Position numbers and translations under genes: made by a program
Shown here: positions 25,201 to 35,299 of the stretch, piece after piece
Layout: each line of letters opens with the position of its first letter
How positions within the stretch are numbered: position 1 is the first letter of the stretch
Origin: Plectrocnemia conspersa
Lineage: Eukaryota; Arthropoda; Insecta; Trichoptera; Polycentropodidae
Length of the DNA: 64,000 nt
Reading direction: 5' to 3'
NCBI GenBank assembly: GCA_009617715.1
Contig: VTFK01000285.1
Span: 124,001 to 188,000, forward strand
Notes under the pieces: generated by a model
Database searches by the model: none
Told to the model about the DNA's origin: nothing
What the model saw: only the letters and a program-made list of their open reading frames with translations

Positions 25201-26729
25201 ACATAAGGAACATTCTATTATATTATTGTTTCACATGAAGTGATCGATTTTTACTGTCAGAAATGAACAACGTAGTTTATTATAATTTGTAGCTAGTCTA
25301 CAATCTTTGCATACATTTGGATGTCATAGATATTTTAATATGTTACCATCAAAATTGGTCACTTCATATTTTCAACCTAATACCTGGCATCTGTTAATTA
25401 CTCCATTAAATCTTTACGATTTTTTTAAATTGGGTTAGTAAATAACAATATTTGATTTCCAAACTTCGGCAACTAAAAACAGCAACAAATAAGCTTGCTG
25501 TTTAAATCTTGGAGGATGAGTTTCCTCCAAGATTTACTTGGATTTAATTAGTTTGTATCAATTGTTATTAGTGAATAAAATGAAAACTTGTGCATTAATC
25601 AATATTGCTATAGTAATTATGCGTTACGTTACTGATCATTAGCAAACATTTCAAAAATAAATCTACACAAAAAATATTCAAATTTTAATAAAAACCAAAG
25701 ATTGGCGAAGGAAAATAAAACATACCTTCGAAAGGGTAGGTTTTTTAGGAGCGCTTTCACTCTCGGAAGTGGGTGATCCAGGATCATAACCGCCGTCTGC
25801 ATCATCGCCTGCTTTTCGTTTACGATTTCCGCTTTCTGGCGTGTCTTTTTTACCAGAAGGTAATTCATCTTCAGACACCACCTAAATATTACGCACAATT
25901 AACATAAACTCATTTACTAATGTATTCATTTGTAATAATTACTTCAGTATCTGCTGGCAAATCGGCTGGTTTTGGACCGGGCAATTCATCGTCGGAAACA
26001 TTCTCTGCATCTTTGACTTCCGGTTTCTCGACCACCGGCAATTCATCTTCGGAAACTACTTCGGTTTCATCATCTACCATCTGAAAACATTCACCGAATC
26101 GAGCAATCTGAACGTACACAATTAAAAAATCTATCAAAAACATTATTTCATCAGATGGCCCTTGCCTTTCTACATTAAATTCAGTCTCCAAATCAGTGAC
26201 GACGCAGCTGATTGGAAATTAGCATGTTCTATCATCACATTGAAAGCTAATAAAGGATAAGATACCAATTTAAATAATTACCTCTTTTTCTTTTCTGCTA
26301 GCTATTGCAGCCTCCTTTGCCGCGTCTAACAAATCCTTGGAAGGTTCAGGGATCGGATCTATTTCCATCGGCGGCGGCGGTGGTGGTGGCGGCGGAGGCG
26401 GTGGTAGTACTTCTTTATTTTCAGGATTGATGAACTCCATGGCGGCTGTTTCAGCATCGTTGTTGAACTCTGGCGTTTCCGTGGTTTCATAAATGTCGCG
26501 GTCACCGTCGCTCTCGATGATGTTCTCTTGGAAGCACGACTTCATAACGCCGTCCATGATTCCGTTGCTCTCTTCTTCGAATCCTCTGGAAATTTGAGGC
26601 TCCGGAGATCCGTTATCGGGGGACTGGCCGCAACTGAGAGGCGGTTCAAAATCGCCTGGAGTCTTCCTGCTCTAAGAAGCTTTGGAGGCCTTTAGACATT
26701 TCATTTAATTCTTCAGTATCTTCAAAAAC
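19271..26729 (-). CDS. PRP39 (PRPF39), U1 snRNP-associated pre-mRNA splicing factor
   Basis: HAT-repeat protein of the U1 snRNP, acting in 5' splice-site recognition. Minus-strand exons with consistent phases: 26729-26282, 26080-25943, 25881-25726, 22708-22556, 22495-22370, 21493-21367, 21296-21149, 21076-20920, 20842-20732, 20656-20492, 20422-20184, 20112-19844, 19773-19599, 19529-19271. The N-terminal part is acidic and proline-rich, with a P12 run. HAT repeats begin at ELDKFWKAV and include [66 protein letters not shown] and [10 protein letters not shown]. The Tyr/Gln-rich tail ends NPWPYQNYY, like vertebrate PRPF39. From ATG 26557 it encodes 832 residues (human about 670). The first secure exon has a +1 break between 26646 and 26674 and a strong acceptor, so coding probably begins upstream (see 32709-32910). 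Identity is firm; the N-terminus is not. Confidence 0.92.
21781..21905. other. GC-rich island inside a PRP39 intron
   Basis: A 120-base block far richer in GC than its intron. On the minus strand it holds a long open frame ending at a donor-like CA|GTAAGG, but no matching acceptor or start was found. It may be an alternative exon, an internal promoter or a repeat fragment. Confidence 0.3.
22114..22176 (-). other. Possible alternative terminal exon of PRP39
   Basis: A good acceptor (TTTGCCTACAG, ending at 22177) is followed in phase 0 by 20 codons and a stop at 22114-22116. Spliced to the exon ending at 22370 it would truncate PRP39 after two HAT motifs. Only sequence context supports it. Confidence 0.2.
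22709..25725 (-). other. 3-kb PRP39 intron
   Basis: AT-rich intron. Apart from the TTAA MITE at 23939-24365, no gene or clear repeat was recognised. Scattered short frames are AT-rich noise. Confidence 0.6.
23939..24365. mobile_element. TTAA-flanked MITE, piggyBac-like, longer form
   Basis: Perfect 13-bp inverted ends, TTAACCCTTTGAG at 23939 and CTCAAAGGGTTAA ending at 24365, including TTAA on both sides. The interior is AT-rich and noncoding and differs from the other three TTAA MITEs, so it is a related but separate subfamily. Confidence 0.8.
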
Positions 26730-26960
26730 CTAAATGCAGAATTAAAAAAGGAAATGATTCAATTGTGTAATAGTTATTTATCAAGCGGAGAGAAATCAAA
26801 TACAGCACATAGTGTATTTTTGGACATAAGTTTACAGAAAATAAGCTAAACAATAAAAGTAATTCTAACAACTGAGAGCTTCGGTTATCGATCAATTGGA
26901 AAATTTGATCCCTATATCTAAAAGAAAATAACTGAGTTTGTCGCTTAGAAGTATGTACTA

Positions 26961-27655
26961 CAGTGTCAGTGGACCAGCACCGGTCCACAAGCTATTCATT
27001 GCTGGTCCATGAAACATTAAGTTTTCTCGTTTGATTATCATTACAAATTATTTTTAAGTAAATTAAATTATCTTGTGCTCAAAACATGATATCCATCTAA
27101 GTTTTATTATATAAATTATTTTATATAATAAAACAACAATATAAAAATAATACAATCATTCGGTTTTGTAACTACGGATGATAATGATGTACCAAAACCT
27201 CAGTGTGTTATTTGCAGTGAAGTTCTGTCTAACGATGCAATGAAGCCCTCAAAACCACTTAGACATTTAAATTCAAAACATAAAGATTTAAGTATAAAGG
27301 CGAAAGAATTTTTTGAAAGAAAGTATGCCAAAATAAAAAACAACAGAAAGTAATTTTAATATATGCTTTCCAAGCTTCATATAATATAAGGTAGCTTTGC
27401 TCATCGCAGGATGTATTAAAGATGTTTGCTTAGAAATGTATTGGATGAGCCAGTGGCAAAGAAAGTAGCTCAAGTACGTATTCCAAATACCACTATAATC
27501 AGCTGATCAGATTAAAATAGCAAAGTAATTTTTTTTACTACAGGATGAAAGTACAAATATTGCCAACTAGCCAATTCAGATGGTATATAGAAGATTTAAA
27601 TGCAAAGACGACTTGAAAAAAGACTATTTTTTTCTGCTAAACTACCAAAAAATGC
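26961..27655 (+). pseudogene. hAT transposase relic (BED finger, SCAND3/ZBED5-like)
   Basis: The left terminus at 26961 reads CAGTGTCAGTGGACCAGCAC. Inside, a + strand BED-type finger block reads PQCVICSEVLSNDAMKPSK then PLRHLNSKHKDLS (27205-27290). Later broken frames carry RNVLDEPVAKKVAQV and DESTNIAN...MVYRRFKC, matching the DEST(D/N) block of SCAND3-like hAT transposases. Multiple stops and frame changes show it is dead. The C-terminal half is cut off by later insertions. Confidence 0.7.
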
Positions 27656-27663
27656 CACTACAG

Positions 27664-28268
27664 TAGGGATTCCAATCCCGGGATCCCGAACGATTTTCAA
27701 TACCCGATGAGTCCCGGGATTATAAAACATAATCCCGAATTTTTCGGATTGGTTGGCACAATCGAATTATTATTGACAACATCGTTATATTTCGTGTACA
27801 AACTTGCGCGACTGTCATCTGTGAATCTTTGAGGCTGTGAGTCTGAACGTGCTTTTTCAGCAGCAGGCTGCTTAGGAACCAAAATCAGATCAAGGCTAAA
27901 TGATAAAACATTTGATGCTTTGATGTTACTTCGTGAGTTTTATTCAAAATAATGTTTTCAATTAATTGTGTATGAATGTACATACCTATATGTGCATACA
28001 TTGTCAAAAGTTCATTTTTTCTTCTCAAATAAATATATAAGAACTTCCCTTTTTTATTTTTATTATATTATTTTCTATTTTAAGTCCAAGACTAAAATTA
28101 TACGTACTTTATACATTGTACGTTATAAAAAACAGATGTAAAAATATATTGTATTATTCATTTTAAATTATTTTTATCGATAAAATAGCATGAAAATTAT
28201 CCCGGGATCGACTAATTGCAATACCGAAATCCCGGGATCAAAATTTTGGCCCGGGATTGGAATCCCTA
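27664..28268. mobile_element. hAT-type non-autonomous element with exact 8-bp duplication
   Basis: Terminal inverted repeats TAGGGATTCCAATCCCGGGA (27664) and its complement ending at 28268. CACTACAG directly flanks both sides (27656-27663 and 28269-28276), the 8-bp target duplication of hAT elements. CCCGGGAT repeats are also subterminal. A 61-codon minus frame inside may be a transposase remnant, but this is not secure. The intact duplication implies a fairly recent insertion. Confidence 0.85.
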
Positions 28269-28273
28269 CACTA

Positions 28274-28740
28274 CAGTAATCCCCCGACTTACACGAACTA
28301 GAAGTTACACGGTATTTAAAATTTAAAAAAAACATTGAATATTGTCTAGGTAGTTAGATTTGGAAGTTGACGGTGATGATGTTAAAGAGTTGCTGGTATC
28401 GCATAGTCAGGTGCTGACAATCGACGAAGAGCGAATTACAATCACAAAGCAAGAAATAAAAAAAAATTAGCTTGCTACGAAGAAATTCTGCGAGAAAAAA
28501 ATAGGGCAATGTGTCATGAGGCGAATTTGTTAGATTTTATGAAAGCATTGAAATAACTTTATCATGTAACTCAATTATTTTTTGTATAAATAACTGCAAT
28601 TCTATTAAATATTTTCCTATAAAAACCAGTGTTTTTGTTCCCAATTAAACAAAACTTGTTTGTATTTATAAGCAAATTTGTACCCCGACTTACGCGTTTT
28701 TCGTCGGTCCCACCTATCGCGTAACTTCGGGGTATTACTA
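28274..28740 (+). mobile_element. Tigger/pogo element, deleted, with transposase C-terminal relic
   Basis: The left end CAGTAATCCCCCGACTTACA and the right end, reverse-complemented, TAGTAATACCCCGAAGTTAC are inverted, with TA on each side (28272-28273, 28741-28742). At 28350-28470 the + strand reads LEVDGDDVKELLVSHSQVLT, resembling the C-terminal D(D/E)V(K/E)EL...HSxELT segment of Tigger/jerky-type transposases. The catalytic core is missing. Confidence 0.7.
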
Positions 28741-28741
28741 T

Positions 28742-29403
28742 ATATAGTTCTGAGCGATTATATTAATAAATATGGGTTGGATTTAAATTTTTATTGGCGT
28801 GTGTACGGATTGCGCAGCAGCCACGACTGGGCGGCGTTCTGGAGTGATCACACAAATAAAAACAATAGCACCTAAATGCAAGTCAACATTGTTTCATTCA
28901 TCGCGAAAGCCTTGCCACCAAAAAAATGTCAATAGAACAATGTGCTCAGCAAAGTTATAAAAATTGAGAATTATGTAAAATGCTTTAAATTCAAGACTAT
29001 GCTGCACTGTGTGATGACATAAACAGCTTCTCTTACATACCGATATATGTTAGTTGTCGAGAGGCAAAGTATTATCAAACCAAATTTTTGGGTTCAAATT
29101 TTACTGAATCTTCATGGATGATTCTGCACTTTGTCTTAGAAATGAGATTAAAAATTAAAATAAAACTAATTGTTTAATAAAAGATTTCAAATTATAAAGA
29201 AAATTTTTTTTGCACACCACTGTAGTTATTCGTTCTCTTTTGTATGCAGCACTATTCACAATTTGATAAGCTTGTAAATAATAAGCAAGCTAACCTTTTG
29301 CATTAAATAGTCATTGTTTTATGTTTTCATTTTATTCTGTTGTTTGGACAAAATTAATTTTATGGTTATCTTAAAATTTATTTTAATCGCCTTACCTGTT
29401 TTT
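28742..29403. other. Nothing recognised
   Basis: AT-rich stretch between the Tigger relic and the TA-flanked MITE. No gene or defined repeat was recognised. Confidence 0.4.
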
Positions 29404-29405
29404 TA

Positions 29406-29691
29406 CACTTAGACTGGGCGCACTAGGCAACTTGGCTGCTGCAGCCAGAAAAGATAGGGATGCATAGAAATGTATTGGGTGCGTGAAATACGCCGCGTAC
29501 GCAGTATATCTCACCCATGAATGCTCTGGCTGCCGCAACCGTATGCGATTTCACAAAAAACTCTGTTAGAGCGTCTTGGTGACATCATAATAATGTTGCT
29601 CGCTAGAAAGAGACGCGAGACGTCACCAAGACGCTCTAACCGAAGCGTTATACTGGCAGCCAAGTTGTCTAGTCCGCGCTGAGTCTTAGTG
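29406..29691. mobile_element. 286-bp MITE, TA target site, with internal hairpin
   Basis: Ends CACTTAGACTGGGCGCACTA and, from the other end, CACTAAGACTCAGCGCGGAC; both continue into CAACTTGGCTGC. TA flanks both sides. Inside, a second inverted pair (about 29566-29586 and 29620-29641, AGAGCGTCTTGGTGACATC) forms a hairpin. It has no coding sequence. Confidence 0.75.
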
Positions 29692-30128
29692 TAACAAAAA
29701 TACATAGCCCACTTTTTGTAAATGTATATTTTAACACAAAAGACAAATACTAATATTTTTAATTGTTTTTTTTATTGTTATTTACAATGTTCAGGGGTTT
29801 GATTTAAAAATTGTAATACTCAAAAATATTTTTTTGTAAAACAAAGACCTACAAAAAAAAAACGTAGAAATCTCATAGGAACAACAAAGTATCAAAACAA
29901 ATTGATATGTAATTTCTCACCATTTAGGAAAAAATACACTCAATAGAATAAAACACGTTTTTTCTTTAGGCATAAAACATGTGTTTCTTTCTATAGGCGT
30001 TTGTCAAGGATTTTTTACAATACTATTCATTATGCTGGAAACATTTTACACTTCTATGAGTTATATTACACAACAAAAAAGTTTATAGGGTATGAAATTC
30101 GTGTTACAAATTTTTTGTAGTGATGTTT

Positions 30129-31705
30129 TTAACACTAGAATCACGGCACCCAGTCAAATTAACAGGTTTCCGATTTGCTATGCAAATTTTACAATGCGCA
30201 GTATTTTTTATGGTTTTTTTACGACTCTTTATAATTGAACAAAGAAAATATATTTCTTATTTTTGAAAATCTGATCGCTATATACATATTTCTACTGACA
30301 CCCGTAAAATTGACGGGTTTGTTAAATAACCCTATTGAATTTGTTCCATTAGTGAAATTATTAGATTTGAAAGATAATCATATGTAACAATTTGTGTGAA
30401 GCAATGAAGAAACAATGTCATTGGTGTGAACGATTTTTTGTTTCAAACCAAAATTCGATGCACTACGTAGCACATTACATGAATTATGATTTATGGGGCG
30501 ATCCGAGTTTTATGACCACTGGCATAAAAAGGTCTAATCGAGGATTGAAGCCTAGCAAAGTTGACATTATGGCTGAATTAGTGTAAGTAAATTAACCTAT
30601 CTTCAGTAATAAGAGTTATGGTCTTTGTTGAAAGACAAGAAAAAATCTAATTATTTTAAGATAAGTTTTTCAAATAATATGATTTTCTAATAATTACTTT
30701 TATTTGCAATAATATTTTATTTCATCCTTACCCATTTTTAACTACCATGAGTAAATCTAGAAAATATTTGAAATAATTGATCAATGGAGAATATTCTGAT
30801 ACTAGCTCTGAAAAAAGTGAAGTTGAACAAAGATAAAGTAAATACGAATCTGTCGAAAACGAAAAAACAAAAGTCATCAGAAGAAAATATACCATATCTT
30901 GGCAGAAAAAGGATGTGCATTTTCTCAAACACTGACTCCGAGGAAGAAACGGGCGCATTTTCAACTCTCACCATCTCCAGCTCTAAAACCAATGCAACAG
31001 AAACTGCAGTTGATGGAACATAAAGGGTGGGATTTAAAGCAGGAGGGTCTAGCAGTAAACTGCCCATTTACACAATATTCAAAGGTGTCGCAGGACCTAT
31101 TGGTTATTCCAAAGAAAATGTGCAAAGTGATTTAGAACTAATACACCTAATTGATGTTAGCATGTTAGAACATATCAAAGACTGCACAGTAACAGAAATA
31201 CGTCATGGTCTAAGGAAGGATTGAACAATTGAAGATTTTATATGCCAAATAAACCACATAAATTTGGTATAAAATTTTGGTTGGCAGTCGATTTGAAATT
31301 GAAATATGTTTTAAATAATTTTCCTTATTTGGGAAAAAGATGAAACCCGATCCTTGACACCTTTAGGTAAACATGTAGTTTTAAATCTAGTCCGACCGTA
31401 TTCATGGGAAGGAAGGTACATAACAACTAATCATTTTTTTAAAGCATGTACAAAATGTAAAAAGATTGAATGTGGATAGTATACAAAAAAATTGAATATT
31501 ATTTTAAAAATGAATTCGAATAATTGAGTATATTATTTTTATTGTCACTCCCTTTACCATTTTACTTGTAATAATATTTATATATTATGTCTGTTTTAGT
31601 CTTATTTAAATGTAATAAATTATTTAAAAATAAGTACTTGTGTTCATCCATCAATTTGATGGGTACCCGTAAAGATGGGTATGGAAAAATGCCTGTAAAC
31701 CTTAA
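30129..31705 (+). pseudogene. piggyBac transposon relic with transposase fragments
   Basis: TTAA lies at both proposed ends (30129-30132, 31702-31705), and subterminal CCCGTAAAATTGACGGG-like repeats lie near both. Coding fragments on + include IPYLGRKRMCIFSNTDSEEE and LPIYTIFKGVAGPIGYSKEN followed by MLEHIKDCTVTEI (31055-31200). They continue with VLNNFPYLGK, LGKHVVLNLVRPYSWEGRY and ITTNHFF (31300-31450). The last blocks match the catalytic-domain signature LGxxVV..L..PY...GR.(V/I)T.DNFF of piggyBac transposases. The asparagine/aspartate context is altered, and frameshifts and stops are frequent, so it is inactive. A CxxC-bearing frame at 30392-30586 is of uncertain origin. Confidence 0.75.
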
Positions 31706-32690
31706 CAAGTTATATCAAGAAAACGCTTTTTAAATAATGATTAGAAGAAAGGGCAAAAATTATAAAAGGACACATGACATAATTCTATGAGCGAAGAGAA
31801 AAAAAATTGTGTGCAACTCTTTGGAAAATAGAAGAAAAAACCATATAGTTCCATCGTTTAATGTGTCTCAGCAATGAGTCAATTTCCCTAATATCATATT
31901 CTAAAGCTAATACAACCACGAGAGACCAGAAAAAATGAAGCTAGAATACGTAGCACAAACCGCGGAATGTTTTTGTACATTGAGACAGGATCAATATATA
32001 ACAGTAGTTAAATTTTTGAAGTGAATTTGCCATTAATATAAATCTGTATTTATTTAGTCTTAATCATCTGGTTTTGTGGTGAAAAAAATCTGCTTAGTGC
32101 ATTGAATACATGTTAAACTTGGTTAAAGAAAAATTTTATCAAAATAGTGTAATGAGATTTAAAAAATAAATAAAATTAACACTATATTACATTATTTAGA
32201 CTGGTCCTGGAATAGTCCTTAATTAAATCGAAAGAAAATCTTTGGGCCACCGAGCTAACAAAAATGAATAGATGTGATCAAAATAGTGTGCCAAGATGAA
32301 ATAGGCACACAATATAATTTCTTACAATAGTTTGGGTACGTAAATTAATAATTGTATTTCATTTATATGAAATACAACTGTTAAAGCTTTAAGAATTGTA
32401 ATTGTACAACTGAAATGCGAGTTAGAGATAATGATACATCGTGATAAAATATTTTTCAATAAATTTGGAAGGCTTGGAATGGCCTGCATTTTGGAATACT
32501 GCCAGGTACTAGATAATAAATACATTTTCTTTATAAAATGAATTTTAATTTTGTGTAATGACATAATGACAAGCAACCAGAAATATAAGAGCTCTTACCA
32601 ACTAAGATATAGAAAAAACAAAATAATGTACAAAAAAATAATTTGTTTATTTGTTTTATCGGACGTGACGCGTCTCATGTTTTACGGTTA
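31706..32690. other. Nothing recognised
   Basis: AT-rich stretch with only short frames. Presumed PRP39 intron if the upstream exons at 32709-32910 are correct. Confidence 0.4.
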
Positions 32691-32708
32691 TTAGATAAGA
32701 TCAGTCAC

Positions 32709-32910
32709 CGCTTTGAGCGAAGTGCCTCTCTTGGATCTGGTGCGAGTCGTCGGAGCCGGAGGCGGAGGCGGCGCCGGGCTCTTGGAGGCGCGACCGGACC
32801 TCGTGCGTCGGGAGACTGAAATCGAACGCAGAGAGGTTATAAACGAACTTTGTGTCGTCGTTCAAAGGTCGAGCAGATCATTTACCCGTACCGGCACCGT
32901 CTTCGGACAT
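32709..32910 (-). CDS. Candidate first coding exons of PRP39
   Basis: GC-rich minus-strand segment. ATG at 32910-32908 begins MSEDGAGT. A donor (G|gtaaat after 32886) and an acceptor (gatttcag before 32815) define a 70-base intron, and the frame continues after it. The second part is basic and proline-rich: SRRTRSGRASKS, then P-A-P5, then TRTRSKRGTSLKA. From there the frame either stops at 32691 (49-residue peptide) or uses donor GCG|gtgact at 32709. The latter joins in phase 0 to [14 protein letters not shown] at 26729. PRP39 needs an upstream exon on this strand and none better was seen, so the second reading is preferred. The link is inference; the donor is not strong. Confidence 0.45.
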
Positions 32911-33080
32911 GGCGAACGCTGGTTGCGGACGACAGAAGCGAAGACGCGCAAAATACTACACCTGGGACGCTACCAGCGACTGGTTTACGGAGTTGCCAGA
33001 CTGCCACCGAGGGAAAGCTATGTTTGCTATTACCCCGCACGCTCGACATTTTCCAATTATTTTATACAAATAAAATAATT
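32911..33080 (-). promoter_or_regulatory. GC-rich probable promoter/5' UTR for the minus-strand gene
   Basis: GC-rich sequence upstream of the minus-strand ATG at 32910, ending abruptly at about 33050 in AT-rich DNA. The open frames on + here are composition shadows. It lies about 2 kb from the divergent GC-rich start region of the ARID4 gene. Confidence 0.35.
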
Positions 33081-33890
33081 TTCTTTTTAATAATGAGTAG
33101 AAATTTGTAACGTGTCATGGCAATTTATCGCAGCCAAACAATTCAAAACGGGTTAATTAACTGTATGTCCGATTTATGTTTCATAGACTTTAAGAAGGCG
33201 ATTTGAAAAATCCAATATGCGAGAATTAAATAGACGATAAGGATCTAAGTAAATTTTACTAGTAATAAAAAGTTGGAGTAAGACAAGGACAAAAAATAAA
33301 AGGTATGTAGCTCGCCATGTAATTTATGTATTAAATGTATAATGAGCTTGGCAACATGTGAGACAGTGTCATATTCATTTTTATTATTTTAAAACATGTT
33401 TTGAGCATTTTAGGTCCAGAGTTAAAGCTTTGAGGAATTAACCGCGTTCATTTAGAATTGAGTTTAAATCAATCAATTATATAAAATCTAACCATTTTAA
33501 TGTTTTGTAATTACTTTTTCGCAGTTTGTGACTGTTCGTGACGTGAGTGACACTCGTGAATCGACCGTCGCTGTAGGGTCTTCAAGACGATGAGAATGCA
33601 TCTTATTTGACAGAAAAGCTTGTATTGACTCCAAATTTGCTTGCAATGTATGTTTGCGAACACTGCATTGCTACAATACTAATAGATGACCTACATTGGC
33701 GTTTATGTAAGTCTTCACAGTCGGTCACCACAAAAAAAAAATGAACCGGTCGATGCGTCGAACCTTTACGTTCAATAAACGTGTTAGATTTAAATTGAGT
33801 TTTAATAACCAGTACGCGTATTCCAATACTCAAAAGCTTGTTTATCTGACAATGCTGGAACGCAAGGACGAAAAAATAATTTAACTGATA
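33081..33890. other. Intergenic, nothing recognised
   Basis: AT-rich sequence between the two GC-rich start regions; no gene or defined repeat recognised. Confidence 0.4.
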
Positions 33891-33895
33891 AGCGC

Positions 33896-34345
33896 TAATA
33901 TGCTGTTCTAAAATTGTCTATGAAACTCAATTTGACTGTTGCCAAATGTCCATTTGCTGTTCAAACCCAAACCTAATCTAATGAAAATTCTAAAAGTAGT
34001 TACAGTTTTAAAACTTTCATTAGAACAAGCCCAAAATACAAAATAAACCAACTCATTTCTCAGAAGAAAATATGCAGAAGAAGAAATACAGATATATTAT
34101 AGTTTACCTGCACTTGGATATTTCACTTAGTTTTAAAAATATGATAGCCATCCTTATCGATATCACTACGGACTTCAGATTTGAAAGTATTTGTCATAAA
34201 TCGGTTTAGATATACTTTATTCGATTCTCGCTTATTGTAAGTCGTAATATTGTTATAAAAGTCGTAATGTGAACGCTAGATAACCAAGCAATTTCAGTGC
34301 AACGGCGAAGGCACGACTTTATCGCTTATAACGTGGATTCTAAAC
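33896..34345. repeat. Unnamed interspersed repeat, copy 1
   Basis: Matches 40655-41140 in inverted orientation over about 300 bases, for example CTCTAAAATGTCTATGAAAC-like and AAACCCAAACCTA blocks. An internal part (GCAACGGCG...CACGA) matches in direct orientation, so the element contains an internal inversion or inverted repeat. It has no coding capacity. Confidence 0.6.
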
Positions 34346-34879
34346 AATAACCCCTTGAATTTGTCCAGAAAAATATATACAATTTAACTATGAATTTTAA
34401 TAAAATAGTAACATTGAAAAACGACCATTGACAGGCTCTCCTTTAAAAATAAATAAATAACGTCCCTGTATAAAGGTTAAGACCATAAATATCGTAGATT
34501 CTCTCCCAGATAGTACCACCTAGCTTCTTAACAAACTCACTAAAACACAATGTATTTAGTTATAGCTATGATTATGGTCATCCACATATAGAACTTTAGG
34601 ATTGGCAATTTCTTATTATTAAAAACTGTATAAGTATATATTTAAAATAAACAAGTAATGAATAATAAGGTATACATATATTATAACTTTTGATGCTGAA
34701 GATAATACGCAGTAATATGAATAAATTTAAATACGTTTTTCAATTCAACTAGTTTAATAATTGACATGAATATAATATAATAATAATAAATGTTTTAAAT
34801 AAACGTAAAACAATGTATTTATTTAACAATGTGCACGTTGAGCCAATCTAAAAATATAGCACATCGCACCTGAAAAAAT

Positions 34880-35115
34880 GAGCGTTTATTTTTAGCCGTG
34901 TCGGGAAAAAGTGGTGCGCGTATTTTGCGCAGAATCGCGTAAATAACGATTGCGCGCTCGCGGGAATGCGTCGCTCGCGTATGGCAACACCGAGCATAGT
35001 ATTCGGTGAGAGGCACGGAATCGGTGTCGCTGGGCGAAGGCGGTTCTCGGGGCGGGCGGTGAGGTCCGCGCGGCCGCTACTCTAGCCGGCAGCCCGCTGC
35101 TCTGACCCCATCCAG
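34880..35115 (+). promoter_or_regulatory. Probable promoter and noncoding first exon of the ARID4 gene
   Basis: A GC-rich block starting abruptly from AT-rich DNA at about 34.88 kb. It contains a good donor, CATCCAG|gtgagc at 35114/35115, and no credible coding frame on +. Spliced to the exon ending with ATG at 39409 it would give a 5' UTR. Arginine/glutamate-rich minus frames over this area are composition artefacts. Confidence 0.4.
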
Positions 35116-35212
35116 GTGAGCTGCCCCCTCGAACCCGAGGCGCGAGTCTCCGGTTCCCTCTTTTTTCGGAGCCCCGGCGTTCCTCGCCTGCTGCGTCGAA
35201 ACGTCGCTCGAC

Positions 35213-35282
35213 CTCCTCTTCTTCTTTTCCTCTACTTCTTCTTTTTCTTCCTCCTTCTCTTCTTCTTCGTCTTCTTCCTCTT
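35213..35282. repeat. Polypyrimidine (CTT/CTTC)n tract
   Basis: About 70 bases of almost pure pyrimidine on +, rich in CTT units. It accounts for the long Glu/Lys frames on the other strand. Confidence 0.8.
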
Positions 35283-35299
35283 GCTGCGCTGGAACGCCC

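Noticed and set aside
32713..33078. Plus-strand frames of 73-121 codons
   Set aside because: Shadows of a GC-rich block whose minus strand has a start, spliced frame and plausible downstream gene.
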